Assembly (NCBI RefSeq): GCF_032118995.1
Contig: NC_092660.1
Span: forward strand, 3,735,501-3,799,500
From: Asterias amurensis
Taxonomy: Eukaryota > Echinodermata > Asteroidea > Forcipulatida > Asteriidae
Reading direction: 5' to 3'
DNA: 64,000 nt
Shown here: positions 49,601 to 59,607 of the stretch, piece by piece
How positions within the stretch are numbered: position 1 is the stretch's first letter
Layout: each line of letters opens with the position of its first letter
Translations under genes and position numbers: made by a program
The notes under the pieces: model-generated
Told to the model about the DNA's origin: nothing
Database searches by the model: none
Seen by the model: the letters and a program-made list of their open reading frames with translations, nothing else

Positions 49601-52600
49601 ACTTTTATATTATAGCATCTTGTACATGTTGTTAGGGTTTTCACGGTGACAGGGCGATCTGCAGCCAACCACGCTAGAAACACAGGGGCAAACCCTTTCC
49701 CTTAATTGGACTGGATTCTTTTCAATCAACACATGTCCCATCTGAATGCCACTAGACCTGTTTTTTTTATTCCGTCTCAGCTCCCAGGGGAGTATACAGC
49801 TATTGCTGCCAAGTATGTAGCTCACTAAACCTAAATCAATCACGAAAAACCATCTCTGCCCTAACAGGTGCCCTTATACTCCTGGGAGGAGAGAAGCAAT
49901 TGGAGTCAAGCGCACTGCTCAAGGATACAAGTGTCATAACCAGGGCCCAATTTCATAGAGCTGCTTAAGCACAAAATTTTGCTTTTGAGCAAAATAATCC
50001 TTGCTTAGTAAAATCAAATTACCAGCCAAGACTCCACTCAATTGTTATGCTAAGTAAACAACAGCTAAATACCAGTTACAAGCAATGAAATGGCATGAAA
50101 TTTTGGCCACTAACATGTGTAAAACAAGCGAGCTAGTTTCGTGCTTAAGCAATTTTTTTGCTTAAGCAGCTTTATACAAATCCACAATCTAATATAAGAC
50201 TTTGCTACCAGGACTTGTGTCAGGCATCACTAGATTACTCCGGCATGACAAGCATAATTTGATGATTTTCCAAAGTAATAAACTCCCTAAGGTGATCCCT
50301 CTCCTGCCACTTCCACGGTTGTATCCTAAACTTGGGTTGTGATTCCTTGCTATACGGCAGTTTGTTTGGCTTCTGACTGATGGCACCCCAAACAAAGATG
50401 TTAACAAAATAGGGAGACCGCCAACTAGAAAGGAAAGCTCAGTTAGTAGGGCGCTGCCATGTTTATCTTAAGTTTGCAAGTTAAAGCCCTGCTCTAGTCA
50501 AATTGTCATTGTTCAACCCTAATCTGTATTTGCCATAGTCTACAAATTATATAATTACGGAAAAGCTCCGCTATAAGAGTTTCCAAGTTAGGCCCTAAAA
50601 GTTTGGCAGTTATACATCCTTTTCACTTTTCACTGAGTGAGTTTGTTACATTGAATTACTCGGGTCAATAAAGGATGGAGCAGCCCTATTAGTTTGTGCA
50701 TGATCAAAATATAAGTCCCATGTTTGGAGAATGAGTTACATGGAGATAACAAGTGTGAGTCGCCAGAGGAAAATGATGTTGTATTTAAGCCCTTTTTCTT
50801 TGACACTGTTTTCGCGTAGTTTCATTTTATTAGCATTACATTTCGTGCCCACAGGCAAAATTGGATGTGAATTACAATCGGTAACTAGCAATAAATAGTA
50901 CAAAACCAGTAAAAGAATTGCAAGGAATTACAAGTGTAATGGAAGACTTAAGCATACTTTAATCTGTAATTTATCTGTAATATTCTTATTTGGTCATACA
51001 GAGAGCACACGTCTCCAGCTTGATTTTCAGAAGGTGGAGCAACTAGAAGCAAAAATCAATTCAGAGTTGGACACCTTGAAGGCCAAGATCAGTACAATGG
51101 AAGAGGAACTGGTGGTCTACTCCGATCTGAATAAACTGAGATCCGAGTCTGATCAAAGGAAACAGGTATGATGTGTTTGTTCAAGGCATTGGACACTATT
51201 GGTTATTGTCAAAGACCAGTCTTCTCATTACTATGCCAGTGCTCTAGTCCAACACTAGAGCACTTAAATAAAAAAATAAGTCAGATTTTCTTTTGTTTTA
51301 AAACGTTTTCAGTTAGTGATCTCCATAAAAGAACTTTAAGTGGCGATCGGGCCTTTTCCACTTATGCTCCTAAACTGGAACGCTTTACCTAATAAGATCA
51401 GATATGTAGTTCTCTTCCATCGTTTAAAAACTTGCTAAAAACTCATTTATTTAAATCGTTATACACCTTATAGCTTGTTTCATGTCTTGACCATTATGTC
51501 ATTATGTTAGTGTGACATAGAAATGAACTTGGTCAGTAAACGACAAAATAAAATAAATAAATTATGCTGGACTTGAAACAGTTTTAGGTCACTCACCTTA
51601 AAAAAATACAATAAAATTTAAAATAACTATTTTGAACACAGAAACTTCAGGAGGAAAAGATTACCCTCACAACAAGACGGGACACTTTCAAGAAAGGTAA
51701 GTCAAAAGTGAAAGCTACAAATGAGAGGGATTTACGCTGTTGAATTTGACAACATAGTTTCGGGGTGGATTTCACAAAGGTAGTCCTAACTTAGGACTAG
51801 TCCTTCGCAATGCTAAGAGATAGGACTGGTCCTAAGTTAGGACCAGTAACTCATCCTAACTTAGAACTGGTCCTATCTCTTAACATTGCTTAGGACTAAT
51901 CCTAAGTTAGGACTACCTTTGTGAAATCCACACCCCTGGTTAATTAAATTTAGGTGGTAACTTTTGATCAAGCACGTCATTGTACCAGACAATATTCAAA
52001 TCTAACTCACAAATGGCTCATTGTCACAACTGAGCATGAGTCTTGACACATTGATAAGTGTAATTAATAAAGAGTAAAAACTGCCCAATATTTTCAGTCT
52101 TGTGGATTTCCCCCTCCCAATTTGAGCTCTGTATATAGAAATGAATGGTCTTTTCAGGGCTAGGTGCACCCATGTAATGTTGAGAAACCAGCTGTCGATT
52201 TCACAAAGAGTTAGGACTCGTCTTATCTCGAGTTAGGACGAGTAACTCGTCTTGACTTAGGATTAATCTTAAGGTCTGCATGCTGTAGTGCAGGGTTGGG
52301 ACTCGTCCTAATTCCTAAGATTAGTCCTCAAGTTAGGAAGAGTTTTGTGAAATCGACGTCTGTTACTTGTTTCCTAACTAAGTGGTTTGTTGTATTTTAT
52401 TTTGTGTCCGCTATTAGCTGTTCAAGAATTGTCTTCTCACTACGAAGCGATGAAGACACAGCTGAATGAGAATGAGACACACGCCCAACTCGGCAATCTG
52501 GAACGCAAATGGCAACATCACGAACAAAACAACTTTGTCATGAAAGAATGTATCCTTTGTATTGAATGATTTTGTTAAAGCCATTGGACCCTTTCGGTAC

Positions 52601-53573
52601 AGAAACAAACAAAAAAGTTCACAGATTTACAAATAACTTACAGGGTTTACAGAAGGTAGCGGTGGAAGACTTCTCTTAAAATATTATTTGATGAAATGCT
52701 TTACTTTTTGAGAAAACAGTAAAACAATATCAATTCTCGATAGCGAGAATAACAGATTTATTTTAAACACATGTCATGTCATGTCACGGCGAAACGCGCA
52801 GATACAAGGGTGGGTTTTCCCGTTATTTTCTCCCGACTCCGATGACCGATTGAGCCTAAATTTTCACAGGTTTGTTATTTGATATAGAAGTTGTGATACA
52901 CGAAGTGTGGGCCTTGGACAATACTGTTTACCGAAAGGGTCCAATGGCTTTAATATGGGATTTGAGATGGTGAGGTATCAATATATATTTGGTTTGCGGT
53001 AACACCATGTCTGTGTCTACTTGGCAGGTAAGGTTTGTTCATTTGAGAACTTGTCTTGCTTTATACTCGCTACCCCGGAGTAGATTTTTGGAATTCGGGA
53101 GACTTCTCAGTTCGGAAAAGAACTGTCCTGCTTTTTAAACTACTACCTGGGCGAGAGCTAGAAAATCGGCCAGGACTACTACTTAAGCTTTTACTGGATC
53201 GTTAATAACTTCGCTACTGCGGAGTGAGTTCTTAATTTGTCATATGCAATCTATAAATTACAGTTATCACAGCATTTTCAATTCATCAAACATACTTTAA
53301 ACATTACAGTAAGTCTTCAGAATAAAACAGTACAACCAGTTTTTCTTATTAAATATATTACAAGCTGTCTCTTTGAGATTGATTTAAGACAAGAAACTAT
53401 TAATGTTCAGAATTAGCAGCATTTGTTTTTCTTAACCAGTTTTTTTTCCATCAGTCATTGCTGCCAAGAGCATGGAGAGTGACTACCGCCCTCTAGTGGC
53501 AACTGTCAAGAATCAAATCAATGAGTACAACAAGTTGCTACAAGGTAGCCTGACGAGAGGATCCCAACGATGA
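37644..53573 (+). CDS. IFT74: Intraflagellar transport protein 74
   Basis: Coding exons: 37644-37645 (AT), 38765-38879, 39149-39206, 40226-40303, 40772-40919, 41520-41580, 41826-41885, 42449-42510, 43197-43275, 44610-44732, 44959-45143, 45736-45815, 46261-46314, 47235-47275, 47661-47717, 48555-48675, 51002-51165, 51642-51696, 52418-52549 and 53455-53573. All junctions are GT-AG with consistent phase, giving 597 residues (human 600). The first ~85 residues are basic and Gly/Pro/Arg-rich ([15 protein letters not shown]...), which in other animals pairs with IFT81 to bind tubulin. Then [20 protein letters not shown] starts a long coiled coil, with landmarks [27 protein letters not shown] and [21 protein letters not shown]74 with IFT81 scaffolds the IFT-B core moving cargo in cilia. 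Identity is very strong; only the N-terminal exon is less certain. Confidence 0.96.
37735..37750. repeat. (ATCA)n microsatellite
   Basis: Short ATCA/TCAA repeat in IFT74 intron 1, possibly the tail of an eroded minus-strand retroelement. A second simple tract, (AAAT)n, lies at 37905-37950 after a C run. Confidence 0.5.
39234..39623 (-). mobile_element. Family-A MITE in IFT74 intron 3
   Basis: TTAAAGACACTGGACACTGT at the left and AGTGTCTACTGCCTTTAA at the right. It lies about 27 bp downstream of the exon 3 donor (GT at 39207). Confidence 0.85.
39676..39823. mobile_element. TAGTCCTAAC-type MITE (family E)
   Basis: Inverted termini GGGTCGATTTCACAAAGAGT and ACTCTTTGTGAAATCCACCC. The interior is a series of GGACTAGTCCTAACTTAGGA palindromes. 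In IFT74 intron 3. Confidence 0.8.
40580..40730. repeat. Dispersed repeat fragment (CCAGAAACACCGGGGCGA)
   Basis: A motif set (GCCAGAAACACCGGGGCGA, GGGTTCTTTTACATGCGT, ACAACACATGGGACC) recurs in diverged form near 41700, 43600-43790 and 49660-49760, all in IFT74 introns. It is probably a SINE-like or LINE 3' family. Confidence 0.5.
41270..41400 (-). mobile_element. tRNA-derived SINE-like head
   Basis: Minus strand reads GCTAGCTTGGTGATCTAGTG then GGTTGGAATCCC, resembling RNA polymerase III A and B boxes at tRNA-like spacing. It is too diverged to be a tRNA gene. In IFT74 intron 5. Confidence 0.45.
42799..43041. mobile_element. Family-D MITE in IFT74 intron 8
   Basis: CCCAATTTCATAGAGCTGCT at the left and AGCAGCTCTATGAAATTGG at the right; the interior matches the copy at 49945. 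A further partial copy follows at about 43043-43106. Confidence 0.75.
43308..43550. mobile_element. Inverted-repeat element, IFT74 intron 9
   Basis: The left end GGGTGCATTCAAGGCAGCTT and the right end AAAGCTTATCGAACTCACCC form a weak inverted repeat. Inside, TGGGTCAGCCCCAAGTG is matched by CACTTTGGGGCTGGCCCC. It begins 33 bp after the exon 9 donor. Confidence 0.5.
43851..44589. mobile_element. MULE-like long-TIR element with 11 bp TSD (IFT74 intron 9)
   Basis: Element 43862-44578 (717 bp) has long inverted arms. The outer end AGCCTTGCTCAAGGCAGTCG is repeated inverted at the right end, and an inner block (GCATGCGGAGGCCGTCAGG / CCTGACGGCCTCCGCATGC) pairs near 44037 and 44422. It is flanked by the direct repeat ATTCCTAACAT (43851-43861 and 44579-44589). 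Long TIRs with a 9-11 bp duplication fit Mutator-like elements. There is no transposase. The right TSD ends 20 bp before exon 10. Confidence 0.85.
45904..46080 (-). mobile_element. Retroelement 3' end with (TTGA)n tail
   Basis: A GATC/AATC tetranucleotide run at 45905-45947 is followed by CAGTTTATTTCCACAGTAAT. On the minus strand this is a LINE-like 3' end with a (TTGA)n tail. No coding part remains. In IFT74 intron 12. Confidence 0.4.
47841..48196 (-). mobile_element. Family-B TTAA MITE in IFT74 intron 15
   Basis: Reverse-oriented relative to 52575-52953. Left end CCTTTGGACACTTTTGGTAA (TTAA eroded), right end GTACAATGGCTTTAA. It contains the CTCGTTGTCGAG palindrome of this family. Confidence 0.7.
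48432..48483 (-). mobile_element. Family-A MITE terminal remnant
   Basis: About 50 bp matching one terminus (TTTTGAGTAATTACCAATAG then TGTCCACTGCCATTAA). The rest is missing. Confidence 0.65.
48686..49024 (-). mobile_element. Family-A MITE 10 bp after the IFT74 exon 16 donor
   Basis: TTAAAGACAGTGGACACTAT starts at 48686, while exon 16 ends at 48675. It ends TGTCCACTGCCTTTAA at 49024. A short internal deletion lies after GGAGCCGTTTCTC. Confidence 0.85.
49945..50172. mobile_element. Family-D MITE in IFT74 intron 16
   Basis: GGGCCCAATTTCATAGAGCT to GCTTAAGCAGCTTTATA; the right terminus is truncated. The interior closely matches the copy at 42799. Confidence 0.75.
50425..50600 (+). mobile_element. 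tRNA-derived SINE-like sequence
   Basis: GCTCAGTTAGTAGGGCGCTG resembles a tRNA 5' half with an A box, followed at tRNA-like spacing by GTTAAAGCCCTGC, a degenerate B box. No clean cloverleaf, so not called a tRNA. Confidence 0.4.
51181..51229 (-). mobile_element. Family-A MITE terminus after IFT74 exon 17
   Basis: AAGGCATTGGACACTATTGG to GACCAGTCTTCTCA only. It starts 15 bp after the exon 17 donor and is cut off by the adjacent retroelement fragment. Confidence 0.65.
51240..51572 (+). pseudogene. 5'-truncated LINE 3' end (IFT74 intron 17)
   Basis: The frame at 51333-51392 reads [19 protein letters not shown], matching the R-x-F-s-x-x-A-P-K-L-W-N-x-L-P signature found at the C-terminus of many CR1/Jockey-type LINE proteins (W changed here). 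After a frame break come further remnants of the same region (LLKTHLF-like). It ends in AAAATAAAATAAATAAATTA, a retroelement tail. Confidence 0.6.
51762..51937. mobile_element. Family-E MITE, IFT74 intron 18
   Basis: GGGGTGGATTTCACAAAGGT and its inverted match ACCTTTGTGAAATCCACACC bound repeated TAGTCCTAAC-type palindromes. Confidence 0.8.
52194..52362. mobile_element. Family-E MITE, IFT74 intron 18 (second copy)
   Basis: TGTCGATTTCACAAAGAGTT at the left and AGAGTTTTGTGAAATCGACG at the right, with degenerate AGTTAGGACGAG palindromes inside. It ends 56 bp before exon 19. Confidence 0.75.
52575..52953 (+). mobile_element. Family-B TTAA MITE, complete (IFT74 intron 19)
   Basis: 379 bp with TTAA at both ends. 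Left TTAAAGCCATTGGACCCTTT, right GAAAGGGTCCAATGGCTTTAA minus one base in places; an internal CTCGATAGCGAG palindrome. It starts 26 bp after the exon 19 donor. Confidence 0.88.
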
Positions 53574-53670
53574 TGTCAGAGTGTGTCTTAAAGATGATGT
53601 CTTAAGAACATTCAAGGTCATTGCCTTCTTCAAATACTTTGGATGTGTTCAATTCTATTCAAAGGCACTG

Positions 53671-53835
53671 CCGTCGATTTCACCAAACTCTTCCTAGGAA
53701 TAATCCTAGGACTTAGGACAAGTTCTGTTCCGTATCTGAAGATGTTAGGAGGCATTTAACCCATTCTAAGTTAGTGCGAGTTACTCATCCTAACTTGAGA
53801 TAGGATTCATCTTAGGGTTCTGTGAAATCGGCTGC
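53671..53835. mobile_element. Family-E MITE downstream of the IFT74 stop
   Basis: CCGTCGATTTCACCAAACTC at the left and GTTCTGTGAAATCGGCTGC at the right. It begins about 100 bp after the stop and could lie in the 3' UTR. Confidence 0.7.
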
Positions 53836-53837
53836 AG

Positions 53838-54110
53838 GACACCTTTGGTAATTGTCAAAGACCATTATTTACACTTGGTGTATCCCAACACATGCATACA
53901 ATAACAAATTGTGAAAATTTGGACTCAGTTGATCATCGAAGTTGCAAGAGAAAAATTAAGGGAAAAAACCTCTTGTTGCCCAAATGTGTGTGTTTTCAGA
54001 TGAATAAAATGAGAAATGACCTCTTTCTCAAAAACTACGTCACTTCAGAGGGTGTCGTTTCTCAATGTTTTATACTATCAACAGCTCTCAATTTCTCATC
54101 TGGAATTTTT
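53838..54110 (-). mobile_element. Family-A MITE, 3'-truncated; holds an AATAAA
   Basis: Matches from GGACACCTTTGGTAATTGTC to TATACTATCAACAGCTCTCA. An AATAAA at 54003-54008 is the first consensus poly(A) signal downstream of the IFT74 stop codon. Confidence 0.7.
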
Positions 54111-54283
54111 CAAACAGAAAGAATAGAGACCTTCAAGACAAAATGAAACTCTTCCAAAATTAAGTTACTCATTTGCAAGGGACAGTGATGTTGTAAAAAA
54201 AAAATCCAAATACTATAATATTATAACGGGTTTGCTGTTAACTTTATTCAGTGACTAGCCAGTGAGACCAGTCAGCTTGTCAT

Positions 54284-54648
54284 TTAAAGCCATTATACAC
54301 TTTTGGAACAGAAAAAAAAAATAAAAGTTCACAGATTTACAAATAACTTACAGGGTTTAAAGAAGGTAATAGTAAAAGACTTCTTTTGAAATATTATTCC
54401 ATGAAATGCTTTACTTTTTGAGAAAACATTGAAACAATTATCAATTCTCGATATCGAGAATTACGGATTTACAGTAAACACATGTCAAGACACGGCGAAA
54501 TGTGCGAAAACAAGAGTTGGTTTTCCCGTTATTTTACTCCCGACTCCTATGACCGATTGAGCCTAAATTTTATTTTGTGTATAAGTTGTGATACACGAAG
54601 TGTGGGCCTTTGGACAATACTGTTTACCGAAGTGTCCAATGGCTTTAA
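54284..54648 (+). mobile_element. Family-B TTAA MITE
   Basis: TTAAAGCCATTATACACTTT at the left, GTGTCCAATGGCTTTAA at the right, TTAA at both ends, with the CTCGATATCGAG palindrome. Slightly shorter than the 52575 copy. Confidence 0.85.
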
Positions 54649-55193
54649 ATAGCCCACATTTTATTTACTAGCTGTTGAATTTGGCTGCTTTTCAACACTC
54701 AACTAGCCTATCAGACCACTTGGAAAAAAACTTTAAATGGTTCTCAGATGTTTTGGTCAGCGCAAAATGCTGTTAAATCATGGTATTGTAAATGAAACAC
54801 ACCAGCATGTCTCATACAATACTGCAGTAGTGAACATTTGTTATAATTAACATGAATTTATACAATTGTCACAACTGAGCTTAAGTCTCCATACATTATT
54901 TGTAATAGCTAAAGAGTGAAAACTGTACATAATATTAAAAAGTCATGTTTGAAGCTGTACATGTAGTAAATATTAACTAGAAATTAATGTCAGGTTCCGA
55001 TGTATATACAGGACCGGTAAGGATGACAAAAAATTTGTATTTACCAGTCTTAAATGTTTGTGAAATTGACCCCAGGTATCTTAAAAGCCATGATTTCGGA
55101 GCTGCCACCTCTCCCTAATTCTACACAGAAAGTTTCCTGAAAATAAACCAATCTTTCCACAATCTGATTAACAAATTTGAAAAATCTCCCCAG
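54649..55193. other. Non-coding, no feature seen
   Basis: AT-rich. I looked for the N-terminal half of a THAP domain before the exon at 55194 and did not find one. Confidence 0.4.
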
Positions 55194-55359
55194 TATGGAA
55201 AGTCAAAGATGGGGGTCAGTTTGCAAGTCTTTTCCAGCGCTGTGCAGCAAACACTTCGAGCCGTCGTGCTTCGAGAATCCGGAATACACTACACATTTTG
55301 ACATGAAGAGAAAAGTTCTTTTCTTAAACATGACGCCAAGGAAGGTTGAAAGTGATTGA
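55194..55359 (+). CDS. Possible terminal exon of a THAP-like protein
   Basis: After CTCCCCAG at 55186-55193, a frame stays open to TGA 55357-55359. It reads MESQRWGSVCKSFPALCSKH then FEPSCFENP. C-S-K-H-F with a following F and P resembles the C-x2-H-F half of the C2CH THAP zinc finger, preceded by a W. The usual AVPTIF end is absent and W-to-C spacing is short. AATAAA at 55510-55515 and 55567-55572 are plausible poly(A) signals. It could be a cellular gene, a domesticated transposase or a pseudogene; the upstream exon is not visible. Confidence 0.35.
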
Positions 55360-55659
55360 TGTTATATTAATGCAAGTAACACTTACTCTGTCCCCTGTTG
55401 TACTTAATTTAAATAGTGAAATATTGTTTGGTCTCTCCTTTTTGTTGTTATACGAATTAGGTGTACAAGTTCCAGTTGTCTAATTGAAAGAGTAATGTTA
55501 CAAAAATGTAATAAATTGCAAAAAGATACCGTTTTCATTTCCTGAACTCCTCAAATTGTTGTAAATAATAAACTTGGGTGTGTGTGACTACAAAATTAAA
55601 GTGTGTGACTCGTGTTGGTTTTGTCAACTAGTAACTGTTCTCTCCGTTTATTAAGATAC

Positions 55660-56046
55660 TTAAAGACAATGGACACTATTGGTATTTGTTTAAGACTAGT
55701 CTTCTCACTTGGTGTATCTCAACATATGCATAAAATTACAAACCTGTTTAAATTTGAGCTTGATTGGTCGTCGGAGTTGCGAGATAACTATGAAAGAAAA
55801 TAACACCATTGTCACACGAAGTTGTGTGTTTTCATATGCTTGAATTCGAGACCTCAAATTCTAAACTTGAGGTCTCGAAATCAAATTCGTGGAAAATTAC
55901 TTCTTTCTCGAAAACTACGTCACTTCAGAGGGAGCCGTTTCTCACAATGATTTATACTATCAACCTCTCCCCATTACTCGTTAGCAAGTGAGGTTTTATG
56001 CTGATAATTATTTTGAGTAATTACCAATAGTGTCCACTGCCTTTAA
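55660..56046 (-). mobile_element. Family-A MITE, complete
   Basis: TTAAAGACAATGGACACTAT to ATAGTGTCCACTGCCTTTAA, TTAA at both ends, 387 bp. Confidence 0.87.
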
Positions 56047-56149
56047 AAATAAAAATAAATTTACTGAACCTGACAATTTGACACAACACAAACAGGTATA
56101 GGCCGACTGGTTTAATAGATGGAAGTTTGCATCGGGATAAAGAATAATT

Positions 56150-56345
56150 GGGTTTTACCCTAACATCGATGTGTGTTAGCACCGATGTACGCGCAGTACT
56201 TTCCCTATTTCTGTGGGGGAAAAAAATCACAAGCATACTGTTCAATTTGGACTCGAACCCTCGACCATTGCAATTATAGAGCAGTGTCTTTACTACAGGT
56301 ACACTGGTCTAACATAGTCAGTCAAGTGGGAACCAGTGGTAAGAT
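56150..56345 (-). mobile_element. tRNA-derived SINE-like sequence
   Basis: Minus strand gives TGTTAGACCAGTGTACCTGT, then GAGGGTTCGAGTCC, a near-consensus B box, at tRNA-like spacing. The acceptor stem does not pair, so it is a SINE head or tRNA pseudogene. Confidence 0.5.
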
Positions 56346-57814
56346 ATGGGTGTTAGAATATAAAGCAGTCACCCAGAAAAATAAAACAATGGATGAATTG
56401 GACAATGAAGCAGACAATGGGGGGGGGGGGGGGGGTATAGAACAATCTTTTTGATTTTGAAATAACTGTAAAGTGCACAAATTTAAGAGGCGACGTTGCA
56501 CTGTAGTTTAAATCCCAACTATATTTAGTATGTTTAGCAAATTAATTCTCGGGTTTCAAGCACTCGTGAAGTAAAAAGTACTCGGTACATTAAATGTTGA
56601 ACTGGATCCCAAACTAATACAAGTTGATTTCCTGTGGCAAGACTGACGTGCAGGTGCTTGCATATTGTGACGTTACGTTACTCTTGTGTCAACACAGTCT
56701 ATCTGGGCTGCTTTTGTAAGAAAAATCTGTCGCCGTACTTTTTTTTTGTAGAACATGGGGCTTTGTACAAATGCCAAAGCATTTGGAATGGCTAAGAAAA
56801 CATCTGTACTATTGAAGTCAGACAGTTCAGCTGCTGCTGTTGGAAAGCACAGCAGCTTGTTTATTAATCTAGTAGCCATTCGGTTCGATTGTGAATAGTT
56901 TATATATTCCACCATCGAAAGCACCATGATCGTCACATAATGATCATCGTCTCCAAGCAAGTACATTAAACTTGAATTTCATAGCAATGAGAAAATAATT
57001 GTGAAATGAACTCGCAGCAAGGTGTTTTACAGAGGTCGTTGCGTTTTTTACCACGGACTTTTTTTGTTTGTAAGTGTGAACCAATGTTGGGGGCCATTTT
57101 GCATTATAGATGCATATTTTGTTGAAATCTAGCCGTTGATTTAGCACCATTGACTTCCACACCTGTCACCTTCGTGACTCGACTCGTATCTTGACTGAAT
57201 ACTACGGACTTAATAATATCTATCAACACGGCAACATCTCACTCCCTTCCCTTGCACCCAAAGGTCCCGTGAGGCCATATCAATATCATCTTGAATTTTA
57301 AATCAATAAAGGTGCAGTTCGGGGGGCTATAAGAACACACGCTCAATCGCGGTTCTAAGTCGAATACAAAATCCCACGTATTGATCGCCTTACACACCCG
57401 CAGTAATATTTTATCTCAAGTTTGTCTAATGCAGTTCAATTAAAACTCCAAGTCCACTGAGAGTGTGTTAATTTAAGTTTGAATCAAAGCATTGACTGAT
57501 CTTTATGTCATTGAACTTTATAGGTTTAGGTGATAGTAAACTCTCGCTAGTCTTTCCCTCAAGGATACAGTATGCTGATAATAACTTGATGGATGAGACT
57601 GATTGTAGAATCGTGAGATAGGTAATAAAAATGCAAATTACTATGCAAAAAAAAAAAAAAATTAATGGTCTGACGTTACGACCATAGCAGAGTCTTTCTC
57701 GAAGGCTTTGCACCATTATTATGTAGTTTTGGTTGATAAGCAGTTTCCAATCTCAATATGCTACTGTTTTACAAGCACGTGATCGCAAGTGTTCGGAAAA
57801 TTTTCAGTTGACCA
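56346..57814. other. Intergenic, no gene supported
   Basis: Includes a G run at 56419-56436 and an A run near 57646. Open frames under 100 codons have no domains. Confidence 0.4.
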
Positions 57815-58198
57815 TTAAAGGCAGTGGATACTATTGGTAATTACTCAAAATAATTATTGGCATAAAACCTTACTTTGTAACGAGTAATGGGGAGAGGTTG
57901 ATAGTATATAACATTGTGAGAAACGGCTCCCTCTGAAGTAACATAGTTTTCGAGAGAGAAGTAATTTTTCACGAATTTGATTACGAGACCTCAGATTTAG
58001 AATTTGAGGTCTCAAAATCAAGCATCTGAAAGCACACAACTTCGTGTGGCAAGGGTGTTTTCTCTTTCATTATTATCTCGCAACTTCGACGACCGATTGA
58101 GCTCAAATTTTCACCGGTTTGTTATTTTATGCATATGTTGAGATACACCAAGTGAGAAGACTGGTCTTTGACAATTACCAATAGTGCCCAGAGCATCA
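57815..58198 (+). mobile_element. Family-A MITE
   Basis: TTAAAGGCAGTGGATACTAT at the left; the right end ACCAATAGTGCCCAGAGCAT has lost its TTAA. Confidence 0.82.
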
Positions 58199-58734
58199 AT
58201 AGATTATTAAAACGGTAGGTGTGCCACAAATCTGTGAGGTATTTTGCGTCTAATTGTACCCGTTCTTTATTCACCATCGACCTTAACATGTCCTGCACGT
58301 ATACGTTGTAATTGATTCTAACCATTTTACGTGCCACTTTTCTGTGTCAGTTAAAGAGATGGTATAGGCCTACGTTTGGTAAACACTTGGTTAGTAAGCA
58401 TTTTTTTAGATAGTAAAAAGCATTTTGATATAATCATTTCTCTTCGAAGTGATGTGGTTATGGAAAAATATATCAATTTATCCCCCCCAAAATTTGACTT
58501 TGGGAAACGTTAATGTCAGAAACGTTTCTCAGATTGTGTATTCTGATTATTCTTCCTTGCGGGTGGACAAAACCAATCCTTGGCGATTTTTGGCGATATC
58601 TCAAAACAGCTTCTACCTTCTTAGCTGAATTTTTAACAGGTTAGTTTGATTGTATACATCTACATTGTAACATTGTGTAAGAAACAAACAATCGAACGAT
58701 TCCAACAACCAAAAACTGACGGGACACGTCTGAA

Positions 58735-59000
58735 AAGACTCCCTATGAAGTAACGTACACAGATTTTAAAGAAGAACAAATAGATAATTTCTCACTAAAA
58801 TATTTGAATCTGAGAAAGATTTCAGGCCTGAAGCTTTCCTCCGGCATCTGAAAGCGTACACAAATTGTGCAACAAAGGTGTTTTTCTTTCATCATTTTCT
58901 TGCAACTTCGATGACCATTTGAGCCACGTTCACAGTATTTTTTTTTTATGCATATAGTATGTCAGGGACACCAAGTGAGAATTCCCGTTTCGGACAGTTA
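58735..59000 (+). mobile_element. Diverged family-A MITE
   Basis: Recognisable blocks remain in order: GACTCCCTATGAAGTAACGT, GGCATCTGAAAGCGTACACA, CAACAAAGGTGTTTTTC and GACACCAAGTGAGAATTC. Substitutions are far more frequent than in neighbouring copies. Confidence 0.55.
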
Positions 59001-59015
59001 CGAAACGTGCCCAGC

Positions 59016-59607
59016 AGCCGATTTAACGAATTAATCCCATCTCAAGTTAGGACTAATAACTCATCCCATGGAAGGCAGCTCCATGTTCATCCTAACTTAT
59101 AGGATGGGTTCAGTGCGTCCTGTAACATTTATCGGTTATGTCATCACGGAACTTAAAGGAACACGTTGCCTTGGATCCGGGTCGAGTTGGTCTTTGAAAA
59201 TCGTTCTGTAACCCTTTGTTGTAAAATGTATATGGTTAGAAAGATATTGTAAAAGTATAATACATTGATTGACACAAATATGCCTCGAAATTGCGTGGTT
59301 TTCTTTTTACCCTGTCGACTAACACGGTCGGCCATTTATGGGAGTCAAAATATTGCCTCCCATAAATGGCCGACCGTGAAAGTTCGCGACGTAAAAGGAA
59401 AACCGTGCAGTTTCGAGTGATACTTGTGTGGATCATTATATTCTACTTTTAAAACATCTTTCTAACCATATGCATTTCATAAGAAACGGTTTCAAACGCT
59501 TTTAATAGAGCAACTCGTCCGATCCAAGGCAACGTGTTCCTTTAACTCTTCCCAAGTCCTATAAAGATTAATCCTTATTTAGAAGGAGTTTAGTGAAATC
59601 GACGGCA
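59016..59607. mobile_element. Family-E MITE interrupted by a family-C MITE
   Basis: The left part (about 59016-59152) has GCCGATTTAACGAA and CTCAAGTTAGGACTAATAAC; the right part (59546-59607) has GGAGTTTAGTGAAATCGACG. Between them lies the complete TTAA element 59153-59545. Confidence 0.6.
59153..59545 (+). mobile_element. Family-C TTAA MITE, complete
   Basis: TTAAAGGAACACGTTGCCTT and AAGGCAACGTGTTCCTTTAA are near-perfect inverted termini within a TTAA pair. A strong central palindrome, GGTCGGCCATTTATGGGAG / CTCCCATAAATGGCCGACC, lies at 59329-59378. 393 bp with no coding content. Confidence 0.9.

Noticed and set aside
53892-54146. 84-codon frame downstream of IFT74
   Set aside because: Mostly family-A MITE sequence; the same residues recur at other MITE copies.
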